The translations under genes and the position numbers were made by a program. The notes under the pieces were generated by a model, which was not told where the DNA came from, did not search any database, and saw only the letters and a program-made list of their open reading frames with translations. Below are positions 17,807-31,197 of a stretch of 64,000 bases of DNA, in pieces. The DNA is from Pseudomonas syringae (GTDB taxonomy: Bacteria; Pseudomonadota; Gammaproteobacteria; Pseudomonadales; Pseudomonadaceae): assembly GCF_000737245.1 (NCBI RefSeq), contig NZ_JPQU01000023.1, forward strand, positions 217,928 to 281,927, in the 5' to 3' direction. Position 1 is the stretch's first letter; each line of letters starts with the position of its first letter.

Positions 17807-18553
17807 ATGACGGTCTATTTCATTGGCGCAGGCCCCGGCGACCCCGAACTGATCACGGTCAAAGGCCAGCGCCTGATCCGGACTTGCCCGGTGATCATCT
17901 ATGCCGGCTCACTGGTGCCAGCGGCGGTGCTTGAGGGTCATCAGGCGGTTCAAGTCAGCAACAGCGCGGAACTGCATCTGGAGCAGATCATCACCTTGAT
18001 GAAATCCGCTCATGACCAAGGCCAGGATGTGGCACGTGTGCATTCCGGGGACCCTAGCCTGTATGGCGCTATCGGTGAGCAGATTCGCTATCTGCGTGAA
18101 CTGGGCATCCCATTCGAAATCATCCCCGGCGTGACCGCTACCGCAGCCTGCGCTGCGCTGCTGGAAACCGAGCTGACCCTGCCGGATATCTCCCAAAGCG
18201 TGATCCTGACCCGTTACGCAGACAGGACTTCAATGCCGGAAGGCGAATCCCTGGCAGAACTGGCCCAGCATAAAGCCACCATGGCGATCCACCTGGGGGT
18301 GAACAACCTGGCGAAAATCGTCGCCCAATTGACTCCGCACTATGGCGCCGACTGCCCGATTGCCGTGGTGCATCGTGCGAGCTGGCCGGATCAGGACTGG
18401 GTGGTGGGAACCCTGACCGACATTGAAGCAAAGGTCACGGAGAAAGGCTTTCGCAGGACCGCGCTGATTCTGGTCGGGCGCGTGCTGGCCAGTGATGCTT
18501 TCAGTGAGTCTTCCCTGTATCGCGCAGGGCATGCGCATCTCTACAGACAGTAG
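17807..18553 (+). CDS. cobM: Precorrin-4 C(11)-methyltransferase
   Basis: 248 residues, standard for CobM/CbiF. Tetrapyrrole methylase motifs are clear: VYFIGAGPGDPELIT at the N-terminus, VHSGDPSLYGAIGEQ near residue 81, and GVTATAACAALLE near 107. The enzyme transfers a methyl group from SAM to C-11 of precorrin-4, giving precorrin-5. It ends the riboswitch-controlled cbtBA-cobE-cobM operon. A REPIN and then an intrinsic terminator follow. Confidence 0.95.
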   Translation: MTVYFIGAGPGDPELITVKGQRLIRTCPVIIYAGSLVPAAVLEGHQAVQVSNSAELHLEQIITLMKSAHDQGQDVARVHSGDPSLYGAIGEQIRYLRELGIPFEIIPGVTATAACAALLETELTLPDISQSVILTRYADRTSMPEGESLAELAQHKATMAIHLGVNNLAKIVAQLTPHYGADCPIAVVHRASWPDQDWVVGTLTDIEAKVTEKGFRRTALILVGRVLASDAFSESSLYRAGHAHLYRQ

Positions 18554-18561
18554 CTCCACCT

Positions 18562-18649
18562 GTTGGAGCGAGGCTTGCCCGCGAAACGGTCAACGCGGTG
18601 CAACAGGAAATCCGTGTTTTCGTTCTTCGCGGGCAAGCCTCGCTCCAAC
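18562..18649. repeat. REPIN (GTTGGAGC variant)
   Basis: GTTGGAGCGAGGCTTGCCCG is mirrored by CGGGCAAGCCTCGCTCCAAC. A C-to-T/G-to-A pair in both arms (GTTGG/CCAAC) keeps the pairing intact, so it looks like a compensated variant of the GTGGGAGC family. Confidence 0.85.
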
Positions 18650-18684
18650 AGGTTTCACCGTGAATTTCGCTTACCCCACCCACA

Positions 18685-18711
18685 AAAAACCCCGAACACA
18701 TCGGGGTTTTT
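18685..18711. terminator. Bidirectional rho-independent terminator
   Basis: AAAAACCCCGA-acaca-TCGGGGTTTTT forms an 11-bp perfect stem with A and T tracts on both sides. It sits between the convergent cobM and nfuA genes and can serve both. Confidence 0.9.
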
Positions 18712-18731
18712 GATCCAGCAAAGAAAACCGC

Positions 18732-19325
18732 TTAGTAATAAGCATGCTCTTTCTGGGTGTGGTCGGTGACGTCACGCACGCCAGTCAACTCGGGGATGCG
18801 CTCTAGCAAGGTACGCTCGATGCCTTCGCGCAAGGTCACGTCAGCCTGACCGCAACCCTGGCAACCGCCGCCGAACTGCAACACCGCGATGTTTTGCGCG
18901 TCTTCCTCGATCACATCGATCAAGGTGACCTGGCCGCCGTGACTGGCAAGGCCTGGGTTGATTTCGGTTTGCAGGTAATAGTTGATGCGCTCGTTGATCG
19001 GGCTGTCGGCGTTGACCATCGGAACTTTGGCGTTTGGCGCCTTGATGGTCAGCTGGCCGCCCATGCGATCAGTGGCGTAATCGACAACGGCGTCATCCAG
19101 AAAGGCTTCGCTGAAACCATCAATCCAGGCCGTGAAACTTTTCAGGCCAATGGCCTTGTCGTCCGGCTTTTCTTCGCCCGGCTTGCAATAGGCGATGCAG
19201 GTTTCAGCGTACTGGGTGCCAGGTTGGGTAATAAACACGCGGATGCCGATGCCCGGGGCATTCTGCTTTTCCAGCAGATCGGCCAAGTAATCGTGGGCAG
19301 CATCGGTAATAGTGATAGCGGTCAT
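18732..19325 (-). CDS. nfuA: Fe/S biogenesis protein NfuA
   Basis: 197 residues. An N-terminal degenerate A-type scaffold domain (about 1-95) is followed by a Nfu domain whose CxxC cluster ligands are Cys155 and Cys158 (GGGCQGCGQ). NfuA carries 4Fe-4S clusters and passes them to client proteins, with importance under oxidative or iron stress. Length and order match NfuA of gamma-proteobacteria. It is a single gene bounded by the terminator at 18685-18711. Confidence 0.96.
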   Translation of the reverse strand: MTAITITDAAHDYLADLLEKQNAPGIGIRVFITQPGTQYAETCIAYCKPGEEKPDDKAIGLKSFTAWIDGFSEAFLDDAVVDYATDRMGGQLTIKAPNAKVPMVNADSPINERINYYLQTEINPGLASHGGQVTLIDVIEEDAQNIAVLQFGGGCQGCGQADVTLREGIERTLLERIPELTGVRDVTDHTQKEHAYY

Positions 19326-19395
19326 GAAAATTCCTCGCAGACGTGCGGGCAGTTTACGCCAATCGAATGCATCCTACAAAGTCCTAGTATTTTTG

Positions 19396-20421
19396 TCAGG
19401 AAAGAACCTGGGAAGCATTTTCAGCGCGGCGATTGTCCAGCCAGGCCTTCATTCGACGGTACAGGCTCTTTTCGATCCACTCGTAACTGCCCCATGCACC
19501 CAGGCCAATAACCGGCACGCAGATGGCAAACACCAGATACGGGTTGAGGTTGTAATGCTGAGAAGCGAGCCAGCCACCGTACAACACCAGCACATGCAGC
19601 AAGTACACCGAGTAAGAACAATCACCCAATACCTTGAGCACTCGGTTGCCTCGGAACAACGGCTCCATGGCGATACACGACATCACGATCAAAGCGCTGG
19701 GCAGTCCCCAGGTGAGTAACCGTTGCTGGTCTGCTGACAGGTGATAGATCGCAGTCAGGCCGCAGGCAACGCCCAACAACGGCAGCCATACCCCTTCCTT
19801 GATCCAGCCTCGGCGGTAAATGATGCCGATACCGATGCCCAGCAGAAACTCATAAATGATGTCATTGCCATAGAAGCGACTGATCAGGCCAGAGCGGGCC
19901 AGCACTTCGCAGACTGCAAACAGCGCCGCAGCCACGATCAAGGGGCGATGGCGCTGCTTGAACAGGAATACCGTAGAGAACAACAGGTAGAAGAACATCT
20001 CATAGTTGAGCGTCCAGCCGACGTTCAGGGTCGGGTACAAACCGTAGCCGCCGGGGTTTTCCGCCGGAATGAAAAACAGCGACAGCATGAAGGTCTGCCA
20101 ATTGATCACCTGATGCGGCAACAGCGGGGCGGCAACCAGCAGCAACAGCCCCATGGCGGCGGTATAGAACCAGTACGCCGGGACAATCCGAATGATGCGA
20201 TTGAGCATGAACCGCCCGGCGGGCATTTCGCTGTTCTGGGTAGACAGAAAGATCACCAGACCACTGATGACGAAGAAAATATCGACGCCCACGGCGCCCT
20301 TGGTTACGAAGAAATCACCAATGGGGCCACTGGCGTGAAAGTTGAAAAAAATCTGCATGAAGTGATGACACACCACGACCCACGCGGCGAGTGCCCGCAG
20401 GGCTTGAACCGAAATCAACAT
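19396..20421 (-). CDS. Membrane acyltransferase (acyltransferase family 3, OafA/ExoZ-like)
   Basis: 341 residues with about ten hydrophobic segments. The start region ISVQALRALAAWVVVCHHFMQ contains the conserved Arg and the His pair of the family, and GAVGVDIFFVISGLVIF is its characteristic second motif. Such proteins move acyl groups (often acetyl) from the cytosol onto exopolysaccharide, O-antigen or other envelope glycans. No polysaccharide genes are adjacent, so the acceptor is unknown. AGAGG lies upstream of the ATG. Confidence 0.9.
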   Translation of the reverse strand: MLISVQALRALAAWVVVCHHFMQIFFNFHASGPIGDFFVTKGAVGVDIFFVISGLVIFLSTQNSEMPAGRFMLNRIIRIVPAYWFYTAAMGLLLLVAAPLLPHQVINWQTFMLSLFFIPAENPGGYGLYPTLNVGWTLNYEMFFYLLFSTVFLFKQRHRPLIVAAALFAVCEVLARSGLISRFYGNDIIYEFLLGIGIGIIYRRGWIKEGVWLPLLGVACGLTAIYHLSADQQRLLTWGLPSALIVMSCIAMEPLFRGNRVLKVLGDCSYSVYLLHVLVLYGGWLASQHYNLNPYLVFAICVPVIGLGAWGSYEWIEKSLYRRMKAWLDNRRAENASQVLS

Positions 20422-20607
20422 CAGAAACCTCTTGGCCTTTGAACAACCATTCAGGGCGGTAAAAACACCGCTTGTAACCTGAACACTCAGGGCGTCCGAC
20501 CGCGGTTATTCAAAAAAGATCGTCAGTTTCTGTTGTTTTCCGGTCAACGGTAGATGGCCGCAGGCCATGTCCGGTGTGGCTTGCGCGTCTTAATTGGTCC
20601 AGAACCT

Positions 20608-20695
20608 GTGGGAGCAAGCTTGCTTGGGAAGAGGCCAGAACATTCCCGCCCATTCTTTGGAGATAGACCGCCTTCGCGAGCAAGCTCGCTCCCAC
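20608..20695. repeat. REPIN copy 1 of a tandem pair
   Basis: GTGGGAGCAAGCTTGCTTGGG on the left and CGCGAGCAAGCTCGCTCCCAC on the right. The internal sequence is nearly the same as in the copy 112 bp downstream. The 20422-20848 gap holds these two elements and no convincing gene. Confidence 0.9.
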
Positions 20696-20719
20696 AGAAT
20701 CGAGCTCATCCACACATCT

Positions 20720-20808
20720 GTGGGAGCAAGCTTGCTTGGGAAGAGGCCAGAACATCCCCCGCCTATTCTTATGGGATAGACCGCCTTCGCGAGCAAGCTC
20801 GCTCCCAC
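20720..20808. repeat. REPIN copy 2 of a tandem pair
   Basis: It has the same arms and almost the same centre (AGAGGCCAGAACAT, ATAGACCGCCTTCGCGAGC) as the copy at 20608-20695, differing mainly by small changes in the loop region. It is in direct orientation. Confidence 0.9.
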
Positions 20809-20848
20809 CGATCACCGCTTCCACAGGTGAACGTCCGGCCCAAAAAAT

Positions 20849-23152
20849 CTAAAGATTCTCGTACCGATTCATATCCAGAACCCCTGCCTCCAGCGGCGTG
20901 GTTTCCTGAATGTAGCGATTCAGGTCATGAAAATAGGTCCAGAACAACGGATGGCTGCGCCGCACACCCCAGCGTTCGATGATTTTTTCAAACTCCACCT
21001 GGTGCCGGGCCTGCTGCATCGCGTCCACGAACACCGTCACGTCGCTGGCCGGGACGTTAAAGATGAAGTTGGGATAACTGCCAAGCACGCCCGGATAGAT
21101 CGTCAGGGTATCCAGGCCTGGCTGATAACGGTGGGATTCGCCCAGCAAAAACGCCACGTTGGAATGCGCGCGGTTACGCAGCATGCTGTAGATCATCCGC
21201 TTGCCGGCAGCATCTTCAACGCGCAGCACCGTGTTCTCAGGCAGAAAGTCGATGACCTTCAAGCCTGCCGCCGGTCGCGAGACCAACCGGCTCAGAGACT
21301 GCTCGACGGGAGCAAAACTACTGTCGTTGCGACTCAGTGAACAATAAGCGCCACTGCAGCGATTGATCGGATCTGGCGCAGCATTCAGCGTTCCCGCCCG
21401 TTCGACGAGCTTGAGTGCGAAGTCACGCTTGGGGTCCTTCTCGTCCAGTTTCATACCGCTGGCGGTGTCATCGTCGATGCGTTGGTAATCCAGCCACATC
21501 TTCAGCTTGCCGCCTTTCTGATACCAGTCGCTCAACAGATCGTCGCGCTTGTCTGCCGGCATCAGACGCAAAAAGTTCACCTCGGCGCCGTTGCGGATCA
21601 AGTCGAAATAGAGCCGGGTCTGAACCTGATGGGAGATGTTGCCGTACACATCGAAGTTCACCGCCAATTGGTAATACGTGCGTTCCAGCAACGGAAAATC
21701 AAACAGCCACAGGGTCTGCGGTGCTTCGCCGATCAAACCCTTGTTGACTGATGCGCTGTCAAAATGACGGAAGACTGTCAGCAATGCATTGTCATTGCCG
21801 GCCCATAACGTCGCCCAGCCGGGCGGCGGCAGCTCGGCGTAGGCATCACGACGCATGTCCTCGTATTCGTTGCGCTTGTCCCGATAACTGCGCCACAGGC
21901 TCAGCACGCTGCCAACATCGTCGTTCTGCCCTGGCATGGCCAGTAACGGCGTTGCTGCTGCGCGATATTTGCCATCGAACACGTAAAGATCATGGGAGGG
22001 CTCCTGGAACAGCACCCAGAACTGATCGCGAATCACGTCCGTCGCGATCTGCCCCCGGCATACCGGACCACGGATGAACGTGCGCACGAAGTACTCAGCG
22101 TTATCCAGCATGAATTGATAGCGCGCCACCGCTGGGATGGCCTGGAAGGTCTCGAATGGATTGGCCTGCCGTCCCGGCCCATAGCCCGGGAGTGCGTCTA
22201 CTTGCCATTGGTTGTCGTAGAACAGTTGTTTGACCCGGGCCATTTTTTGCGGCCCCAGACCATAGGTGATATGGGTCTTGTGCACGATCACGCCTTTGAC
22301 AGGCATAAGCCGATAATAGAAGTTGCTGCCCGGATCATCGTCGGGTCTGCGGGTCGCGATCAGGTCAATCGGTTGGTCGCTCGGCGTGCGGGAACGCACC
22401 CACTGGAAGAAATGCCCAGGTTCGCCGCCAACAAAATAGATGTGAGCCAGGAACAGATGCTCGTACAACCAGCGTCCCACCAGCGCCTGGCTGGAACCGG
22501 GCCGATTGAGCAGCGCCTCCCACTCGGCAATCTGCGCAGTTTCGCTGACAGAAGTCTGTTGCGCCGCCTCATCTATTGGGGCGCCAGCCGCAAACCAGCG
22601 CTGCAGCGTCTGGTATTGCGCGTCGCTCAAACCCGCCACGGCCAGCGGCATGCCTTCTCTGGGATGTGCCTGGGCATAGGCATTGAATTCACCCGGTTGC
22701 GCGCAGAGATTTTCACGACCGATGCCCAAGGAGATTTCATCGGGGATTTTCGCGTTAGGCGTCAATGGAGCATTGCGCCCCAACTCGATCATGCGGCTCA
22801 TGAGGGCAGCCTGGCTGCCCTGAGCATCCAGTACCGAGTAAAAGCCTTTTTCCGCCCAGGCTCCCGGGCCACTGGCATCGTAGAACAACCGCGTCGGTGC
22901 CTGGGCAACGCTGCGTTCACCATCGTAAACCGGAATTTTACTGGCCCCGCGAGCTACACCCTCTCCGGCCCCCAGATTCAACTGACAAGGGGCATCGTTG
23001 CAGGCGTGACAGGCCACGCACTTTTCCGTGAGGATCGGCTGGATGTCCCGAACGTATGAAATGTTCGGCTGCACAGACGGTTCATCCGCCTGGACCTGTG
23101 ATATGCCACCCACCAACAGCACAACGATGCTTATAAAGAAGCGATACGGCAT
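20849..23152 (-). CDS. cti: Fatty acid cis/trans isomerase
   Basis: 767 residues from the ATG at 23152, which opens a good signal peptide (MPYRFFISIVVLLVGGISQV, then QADEP); a TTG nine codons earlier is less likely. The heme c motif CVACH is at residues 45-49. This matches Cti of Pseudomonas, a periplasmic cytochrome c-type enzyme that converts cis to trans unsaturated fatty acids in phospholipids, stiffening the membrane quickly after solvent or heat stress. It is a single gene, divergent from metH. Confidence 0.95.
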   Translation of the reverse strand: MPYRFFISIVVLLVGGISQVQADEPSVQPNISYVRDIQPILTEKCVACHACNDAPCQLNLGAGEGVARGASKIPVYDGERSVAQAPTRLFYDASGPGAWAEKGFYSVLDAQGSQAALMSRMIELGRNAPLTPNAKIPDEISLGIGRENLCAQPGEFNAYAQAHPREGMPLAVAGLSDAQYQTLQRWFAAGAPIDEAAQQTSVSETAQIAEWEALLNRPGSSQALVGRWLYEHLFLAHIYFVGGEPGHFFQWVRSRTPSDQPIDLIATRRPDDDPGSNFYYRLMPVKGVIVHKTHITYGLGPQKMARVKQLFYDNQWQVDALPGYGPGRQANPFETFQAIPAVARYQFMLDNAEYFVRTFIRGPVCRGQIATDVIRDQFWVLFQEPSHDLYVFDGKYRAAATPLLAMPGQNDDVGSVLSLWRSYRDKRNEYEDMRRDAYAELPPPGWATLWAGNDNALLTVFRHFDSASVNKGLIGEAPQTLWLFDFPLLERTYYQLAVNFDVYGNISHQVQTRLYFDLIRNGAEVNFLRLMPADKRDDLLSDWYQKGGKLKMWLDYQRIDDDTASGMKLDEKDPKRDFALKLVERAGTLNAAPDPINRCSGAYCSLSRNDSSFAPVEQSLSRLVSRPAAGLKVIDFLPENTVLRVEDAAGKRMIYSMLRNRAHSNVAFLLGESHRYQPGLDTLTIYPGVLGSYPNFIFNVPASDVTVFVDAMQQARHQVEFEKIIERWGVRRSHPLFWTYFHDLNRYIQETTPLEAGVLDMNRYENL

Positions 23153-23279
23153 ATCCAGCGTCCAAAGGGTCACGTGCAAAGTGACTATTAAGGTAACTAT
23201 TCATAAGGTGAAAAAGCGCCGTCATTCTACAGGTCAGATCGCCCCTCAACATGAGCGATATTCATAGCAAAGCGTTATC

Positions 23280-23294
23280 AACACTAAAAGTGTT
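23280..23294. promoter_or_regulatory. Palindrome in the cti-metH divergent promoter region
   Basis: AACACT-AAA-AGTGTT is a perfect 6-bp inverted repeat about 55 bp before the metH start, flanked by two GTTATCA copies. It could be an operator. No regulator is assigned. Confidence 0.3.
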
Positions 23295-23346
23295 CGGGTT
23301 TGTTATCATTTCGGCCTTTCTGTATCGACCTTTTCCAGGTAGCCCT

Positions 23347-27054
<3,708 letters not shown>

Positions 27055-27164
27055 CCGGTAGCCCGGAGCTGCAAGCTGCAAGCTGCAAGTCAGATTGCAG
27101 CTTGATGGTGGTGATTTCACCCCCTTGGGAGGTTCCAGGTTTGTCCGAAAGCCGATGTGATGAC

Positions 27165-27254
27165 GTGGGACCGGCTTTAGCCGGGAAGGGGCCAGTAGAT
27201 CCACTCCGTATCTATCGTCTGAAATGCCGCCTTCCCGGCTGAAGCCGGTCCCAC
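27165..27254. repeat. REPIN (GTGGGACCGGCTTTAGCC type)
   Basis: GTGGGACCGGCTTTAGCCGGG is mirrored by CCCGGCTGAAGCCGGTCCCAC. It lies between the convergent metH and acyl-CoA dehydrogenase genes. Just before it (27066-27105) is a run of short AGCTGCAAGCTGCAAG repeats. Confidence 0.9.
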
Positions 27255-27298
27255 GTCGCTAGCCTGCTTTGCGCTCCCACAGGACCGCATTTCCAATT

Positions 27299-28522
27299 TC
27301 ACCCCCGCAGCATCTCCTTGGGCACATACTTGCCAATCTCAAACTTGCCAATCGCCGCCCGGTGCACTTCGTCCGGGCCGTCGGCCAGGCGCAGGGTGCG
27401 CTGCATGGCGTACATGTAAGCCAGCGGGAAGTCGTTTGAAACCCCCGCTCCACCGTGAATCTGAATGGCCCGGTCAATCACCCGCAGTGCCACGTTGGGC
27501 GCAACGACCTTGATCTGGGCGATTTCGCTTTTCGCGACTTTGTTGCCCACCGTGTCCATCATGTAGGCCGCCTTGAGGGTCAGCAGCCGGGCCATGTCGA
27601 TTTCCATACGCGAGTCGGCAATCTTGTCGACATTCCCACCCAAGCGCGCCAATGGCCGGCCGAATGCCACACGACTGACGGCCCGCTTGCACATAAGCTC
27701 GAGGGCACGCTCGGCCATTCCGATTGAGCGCATGCAGTGATGAATTCGGCCGGGACCCAGGCGTCCCTGGGCAATCTCAAACCCACGCCCTTCACCCAGC
27801 AATACGTTTTCGTAAGGCACCCGCACATTTTCAAACAGCACTTCGGCGTGCCCGTGGGGTGCGTCGTCGTAGCCAAACACCGGGACCGGACGGACGATCT
27901 TCACGCCCGGAGTATCGGTGGGCACCAGAATCATCGAATGCTGCTGATGGCGCGGCCCATCGGGATTGCTCAAGCCCATGAAGATCAGAATCTTGCAGCG
28001 CGGGTCGCAGGCCCCGGACGTCCACCATTTGCGGCCGTTAATCACCCACTCATCGCCCTGGCGCTCTGCACGGGCAGCCATATTGGTGGCATCGGATGAC
28101 GCCACGTCGGGCTCGGTCATGGCAAACGCCGAGCGTATGTCGCCGCGCAGCAAAGGCTCCAGCCATAACTGTTTCTGTTCGTCATTGGCATAGCGCACCA
28201 GAACTTCCATGTTGCCGGTGTCCGGTGCTGAGCAATTGAAGGGCTCGGGCCCCAACAGCGAACGGCCCATGATTTCCGCCAGCGGCGCGTACTCCAGATT
28301 GCTCAACCCGGCTCCGAGCTCTGACTCGGGCAGAAACAGGTTCCACAGCCCCTCAGCTTTGGCTTTAGCCTTGAGCTCTTCCATGATTGCCGTCGGCTGC
28401 CATCTGTCGCCCTCCGCCACCTGACGCTCGAACACCTGCTCGGCAGGATAAACGTAGTTGTCCATGAACGCCGTCACACGTTCGCGCAGTTCTTGAACCT
28501 TCGCAGAGTAAGCAAAATCCAT
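27299..28522 (-). CDS. Acyl-CoA dehydrogenase family protein
   Basis: 407 residues in the three-domain acyl-CoA dehydrogenase fold. Flavin/substrate-binding segments are visible: [17 protein letters not shown], then [17 protein letters not shown], and the C-terminal [18 protein letters not shown]. The closest match by motif is the ACAD10/ACAD11-like group, often acting on long or branched chains; the substrate is unknown. It is divergent from the LysR-type regulator at 28694 (171-bp gap), which probably controls it. Confidence 0.88.
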   Translation of the reverse strand: MDFAYSAKVQELRERVTAFMDNYVYPAEQVFERQVAEGDRWQPTAIMEELKAKAKAEGLWNLFLPESELGAGLSNLEYAPLAEIMGRSLLGPEPFNCSAPDTGNMEVLVRYANDEQKQLWLEPLLRGDIRSAFAMTEPDVASSDATNMAARAERQGDEWVINGRKWWTSGACDPRCKILIFMGLSNPDGPRHQQHSMILVPTDTPGVKIVRPVPVFGYDDAPHGHAEVLFENVRVPYENVLLGEGRGFEIAQGRLGPGRIHHCMRSIGMAERALELMCKRAVSRVAFGRPLARLGGNVDKIADSRMEIDMARLLTLKAAYMMDTVGNKVAKSEIAQIKVVAPNVALRVIDRAIQIHGGAGVSNDFPLAYMYAMQRTLRLADGPDEVHRAAIGKFEIGKYVPKEMLRG

Positions 28523-28693
28523 GTGAGGCTACCTTCTGAATGAGGTTTGTCAGGTCATGGAGGGGATGCTAGGCCGGCAGGCAACATTTATCTAATCTAT
28601 TCTCGGCGTGTATAAACATTCATAACCGATATATGATCGACCCACGCTCCGGTATGAGAGCGACAAAACAAGAACGGTAAAGAGGGGCATGGC

Positions 28694-29623
28694 ATGAACC
28701 TGAGCAAGGTCGATCTCAACCTATTCATTGTCTTCGACGCGATTTATACCGAAGCCAACCTGACCCGCGCAGGCCAGATCGTGGGCATTACTCAGCCCGC
28801 TGTATCCAACGCCCTGGCGCGGCTTCGCGAAACCTTCAACGACCCGCTTTTCGTCCGCACGGCCCAAGGCATGGTGCCCACCCCCATGGCCCAAAACATC
28901 ATTGGCCCGGTGCGCAATGCGTTATCACTGTTACGGGTTTCGGTTCAGGAAAGCCGCATCTTTAACCCGTTGCAGGCCAACAAGAATTATCGGATCAGCA
29001 TGACCGACCTGACCGAGGCGGTGATTCTGCCGCCGCTATTCCAGCGCCTGAAGCGCCTTGCACCCAACGTCACCATCGAAAGTTTTCTTTCCAAACGCCG
29101 TGAAACGACCAAGGAGCTGGCCGCCGGACGCCTGGATTTTGCTGTAGATGCGCCGCTCAACACCGACCCGCAGGTGCGGCACGTCAAACTCATGGAAGAC
29201 AAATACGTCTGCGCCATGCGCAAGGGCCATCCGCTGGCCACTCGAGAAGCCATCAAGCTCGACGACTACCTGTCGATGACCCACATCCATATATCCAGCC
29301 GTCGCAGCGGTTTGGGTTACGTCGATCTGGCGCTGGGTAAAATGGGCATTCAGCGCAAGATCGCGCTGCGCTCCCAGCATTACCTGATGGCATCGCAAGT
29401 GCTGCAACAGACGGACATGGTCATGACCGTCCCGGAACGCTTCGCCAAGCGCCATGATCTGCGGTACCTCCCCTTGCCCGTGCAGGATGTGCCGACAGTG
29501 GAAACTCATCTTTATTGGCACGAAAGCACCGATCAGGACCCGGCCAATCGCTGGATGCGCGAGCAGATGATTGAGCTCTGTCAGCAGGTGACGGCCCATG
29601 AATCCAAGCTGGAAGTGGCTTGA
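28694..29623 (+). CDS. LysR-family transcriptional regulator
   Basis: 309 residues. The N-terminal HTH reads DLNLFIVFDAIYTEANLTRAG, then ITQPAVSNALARLRETFNDPLF, which is the NodD/LeuO/SyrM-like LTTR subgroup. It is followed by VRTAQGMVPTPMA and an effector-binding domain. It is divergent from the acyl-CoA dehydrogenase gene and probably regulates it; the ligand is unknown. The shared intergenic region contains an imperfect AT-rich dyad near 28615-28640 (CATTCATAACCGATATATG), a plausible LTTR site. Confidence 0.9.
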   Translation: MNLSKVDLNLFIVFDAIYTEANLTRAGQIVGITQPAVSNALARLRETFNDPLFVRTAQGMVPTPMAQNIIGPVRNALSLLRVSVQESRIFNPLQANKNYRISMTDLTEAVILPPLFQRLKRLAPNVTIESFLSKRRETTKELAAGRLDFAVDAPLNTDPQVRHVKLMEDKYVCAMRKGHPLATREAIKLDDYLSMTHIHISSRRSGLGYVDLALGKMGIQRKIALRSQHYLMASQVLQQTDMVMTVPERFAKRHDLRYLPLPVQDVPTVETHLYWHESTDQDPANRWMREQMIELCQQVTAHESKLEVA

Positions 29624-29667
29624 TTCCTGGCATTTAACCTATTGTTTTAATTCTCAATCGAAACGCT

Positions 29668-29754
29668 GTAGGAGCTCTCGAACAACGCAAGGCAGCGATG
29701 GCGTCTTGTCTAATACACGCCATCGCGGCCTCGCGTTGCTCGTTGCGCTCCTAC
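29668..29754. repeat. REPIN (GTAGGAGC type)
   Basis: GTAGGAGC on the left and GCTCCTAC on the right, with partially complementary arms (CGAACAACGCAAGGC against GCGTTGCTCG). It is a third REP variant and lies between the LysR gene and liuR. Confidence 0.75.
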
Positions 29755-29774
29755 TAGTTTGATGCTTACCGCAC

Positions 29775-29794
29775 TTGACGTTTACGTAAAGGAC
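29775..29794. promoter_or_regulatory. LiuR (MerR-type) operator upstream of liuR
   Basis: TTGACGTTTACGTAAAGGAC contains the palindrome TTTACGTAAA. It is identical at 16 of 20 positions to the site before liuA (32158-32177) and lies 41 bp before the liuR start, which suggests autoregulation. Confidence 0.7.
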
Positions 29795-29834
29795 GCCTTA
29801 GTTTGAGCCCTTCGCTTATCCGCTGAGCCTGCCC

Positions 29835-30236
29835 ATGAGCACCCAGACCTATAGCATTTCCGATCTCGCTCGCGAGCTGGACATCACCACTCGCACGATC
29901 CGTTTTTACGAAGAGCAAGGCATGTTGAGCCCCGAACGCCGTGGACTTGAGCGTGTTTATTCGGCTAGAGACAAAGTTACCCTGAAGCTGATCCTGCGCG
30001 GCAAACGCATCGGTTTTTCCCTCGCCGAATGCCGCGAGCTGATTGAGCTCTACGAGCCAAGTGGCGGCAACCACAAGCAGTTACATACCATGCTGGGCAA
30101 AATTGGCGAGCGCAGGGCGCAACTTGAAGAACAGCTGCTGGATATCAGACAGATGCAGATCGAGCTCGACACCGCAGAAGAGCGCTGCAAGCTTGAGCTC
30201 GATAAGAATAATGAAAATCAGCTGGTTACAGACTAA
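29835..30236 (+). CDS. liuR: MerR-family regulator of leucine/isovalerate catabolism
   Basis: 133 residues. The MerR N-terminal HTH is clear: YSISDLARELDITTRTIRFYEEQGML, then RVYSARDKVTLKLILRGKRIGFSLAE. A coiled-coil dimerisation helix follows (about 80-125). It lacks the Cys ligands of metal-sensing MerR proteins, as expected for LiuR/GnyR. In gamma-proteobacteria LiuR controls the liu genes. Here the downstream liuE and the liuABCD genes both have matching operators. mvaB starts 30 nt downstream. Confidence 0.9.
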   Translation: MSTQTYSISDLARELDITTRTIRFYEEQGMLSPERRGLERVYSARDKVTLKLILRGKRIGFSLAECRELIELYEPSGGNHKQLHTMLGKIGERRAQLEEQLLDIRQMQIELDTAEERCKLELDKNNENQLVTD

Positions 30237-30266
30237 TCCTCGAATCTATCGAGGTTGGAGCCTGAT

Positions 30267-31166
30267 ATGCAGTTCCCCCAGAAAGTACGCCTGGTTGAAG
30301 TCGGCCCTCGTGACGGGCTGCAGAACGAAGCGCAATTGATCAGCATCGCCGACAAAGTGCAATTGGTGAACGAACTGACCCGCAGCGGGTTGAGGCATAT
30401 CGAAGTCGGCAGCTTCGTGTCCCCCAAATGGGTGCCGCAAATGGCCGGGTCGTCGGAAGTCTTCGCTCAGATCCAGCGGGACCAAGGTGTCACCTATGCC
30501 GCGTTAACGCCCAATCTGCGTGGTTTCGAAGACGCCCTCGCCGCCGGGGTAAGGGAGGTTGCCGTGTTCGCCGCAGCCTCGGAGGCATTCTCGCAGCGCA
30601 ACATCAATTGTTCTATCAGCGAAAGCCTGGCGCGCTTTGCCCCGGTCCTCGAGGCGGCCCGGTTATATGGGATCAAAGTGCGGGGATATGTTTCTTGCGT
30701 GCTGGGTTGTCCTTATCAGGGTCAGATCGCCCCTGAGCAGGTGGCTTCCGTGTCCCGCGAGCTTGTCGATATGGGCTGCTACGAGGTTTCCCTGGGCGAC
30801 ACCATTGGCACCGGCACACCAGGCGCGACGCGGACATTGCTGAATGTCGTGGCCGGTCAAATTCCCCGTGGCAAACTCGCCGGGCACTTTCACGATACCT
30901 ACGGGCAGGCGCTGGCCAACATCTATGCGAGCCTGCTCGAAGGCATTGAGGTGTTCGACAGCTCGGTCGCAGGCCTAGGCGGATGCCCCTACGCCAAGGG
31001 CGCCAGTGGCAATGTCGCCAGCGAAGACGTGTTGTACATGTTGCAAGGACTCGGGATTGAAACCGGTGTTGATCTTGACCGGCTGATCAGTGCGGGGCAG
31101 CGAATTTCTTTGCTATTGGGGCGGCCAAATGGCTCGCGGGTGGCGAAGGCGCGATTGAGCCTCTAG
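30267..31166 (+). CDS. mvaB: Hydroxymethylglutaryl-CoA lyase
   Basis: 299 residues (LiuE). The ATG at 30267 was chosen because TTGGAG lies 7 nt upstream. Signature segments are VRLVEVGPRDGLQNE at the N-terminus (catalytic Arg/Asp), SFVSPKWVPQMAG, and GLGGCPYAKGASGN with the active-site Cys. The enzyme cleaves HMG-CoA into acetyl-CoA and acetoacetate, the last step of leucine breakdown. It is co-transcribed with liuR. In other Pseudomonas the gene is often contiguous with liuABCD, but here about 1 kb with an sRNA gene separates them. Confidence 0.96.
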   Translation: MQFPQKVRLVEVGPRDGLQNEAQLISIADKVQLVNELTRSGLRHIEVGSFVSPKWVPQMAGSSEVFAQIQRDQGVTYAALTPNLRGFEDALAAGVREVAVFAAASEAFSQRNINCSISESLARFAPVLEAARLYGIKVRGYVSCVLGCPYQGQIAPEQVASVSRELVDMGCYEVSLGDTIGTGTPGATRTLLNVVAGQIPRGKLAGHFHDTYGQALANIYASLLEGIEVFDSSVAGLGGCPYAKGASGNVASEDVLYMLQGLGIETGVDLDRLISAGQRISLLLGRPNGSRVAKARLSL

Positions 31167-31197
31167 GGCAATCGCTGGTGCGACATGTTGTCACAGA

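Noticed and set aside
20608..20808. CRISPR-like direct repetition
   Set aside because: There are only two units, each an internally palindromic ~90-bp REPIN, with no short spacers and no cas genes.
20554..20982. 142-codon plus-strand frame
   Set aside because: It runs through the two tandem REPINs and into the antisense of cti; the repeated EQARSHR/GASLLGKRP motifs are REP translations.
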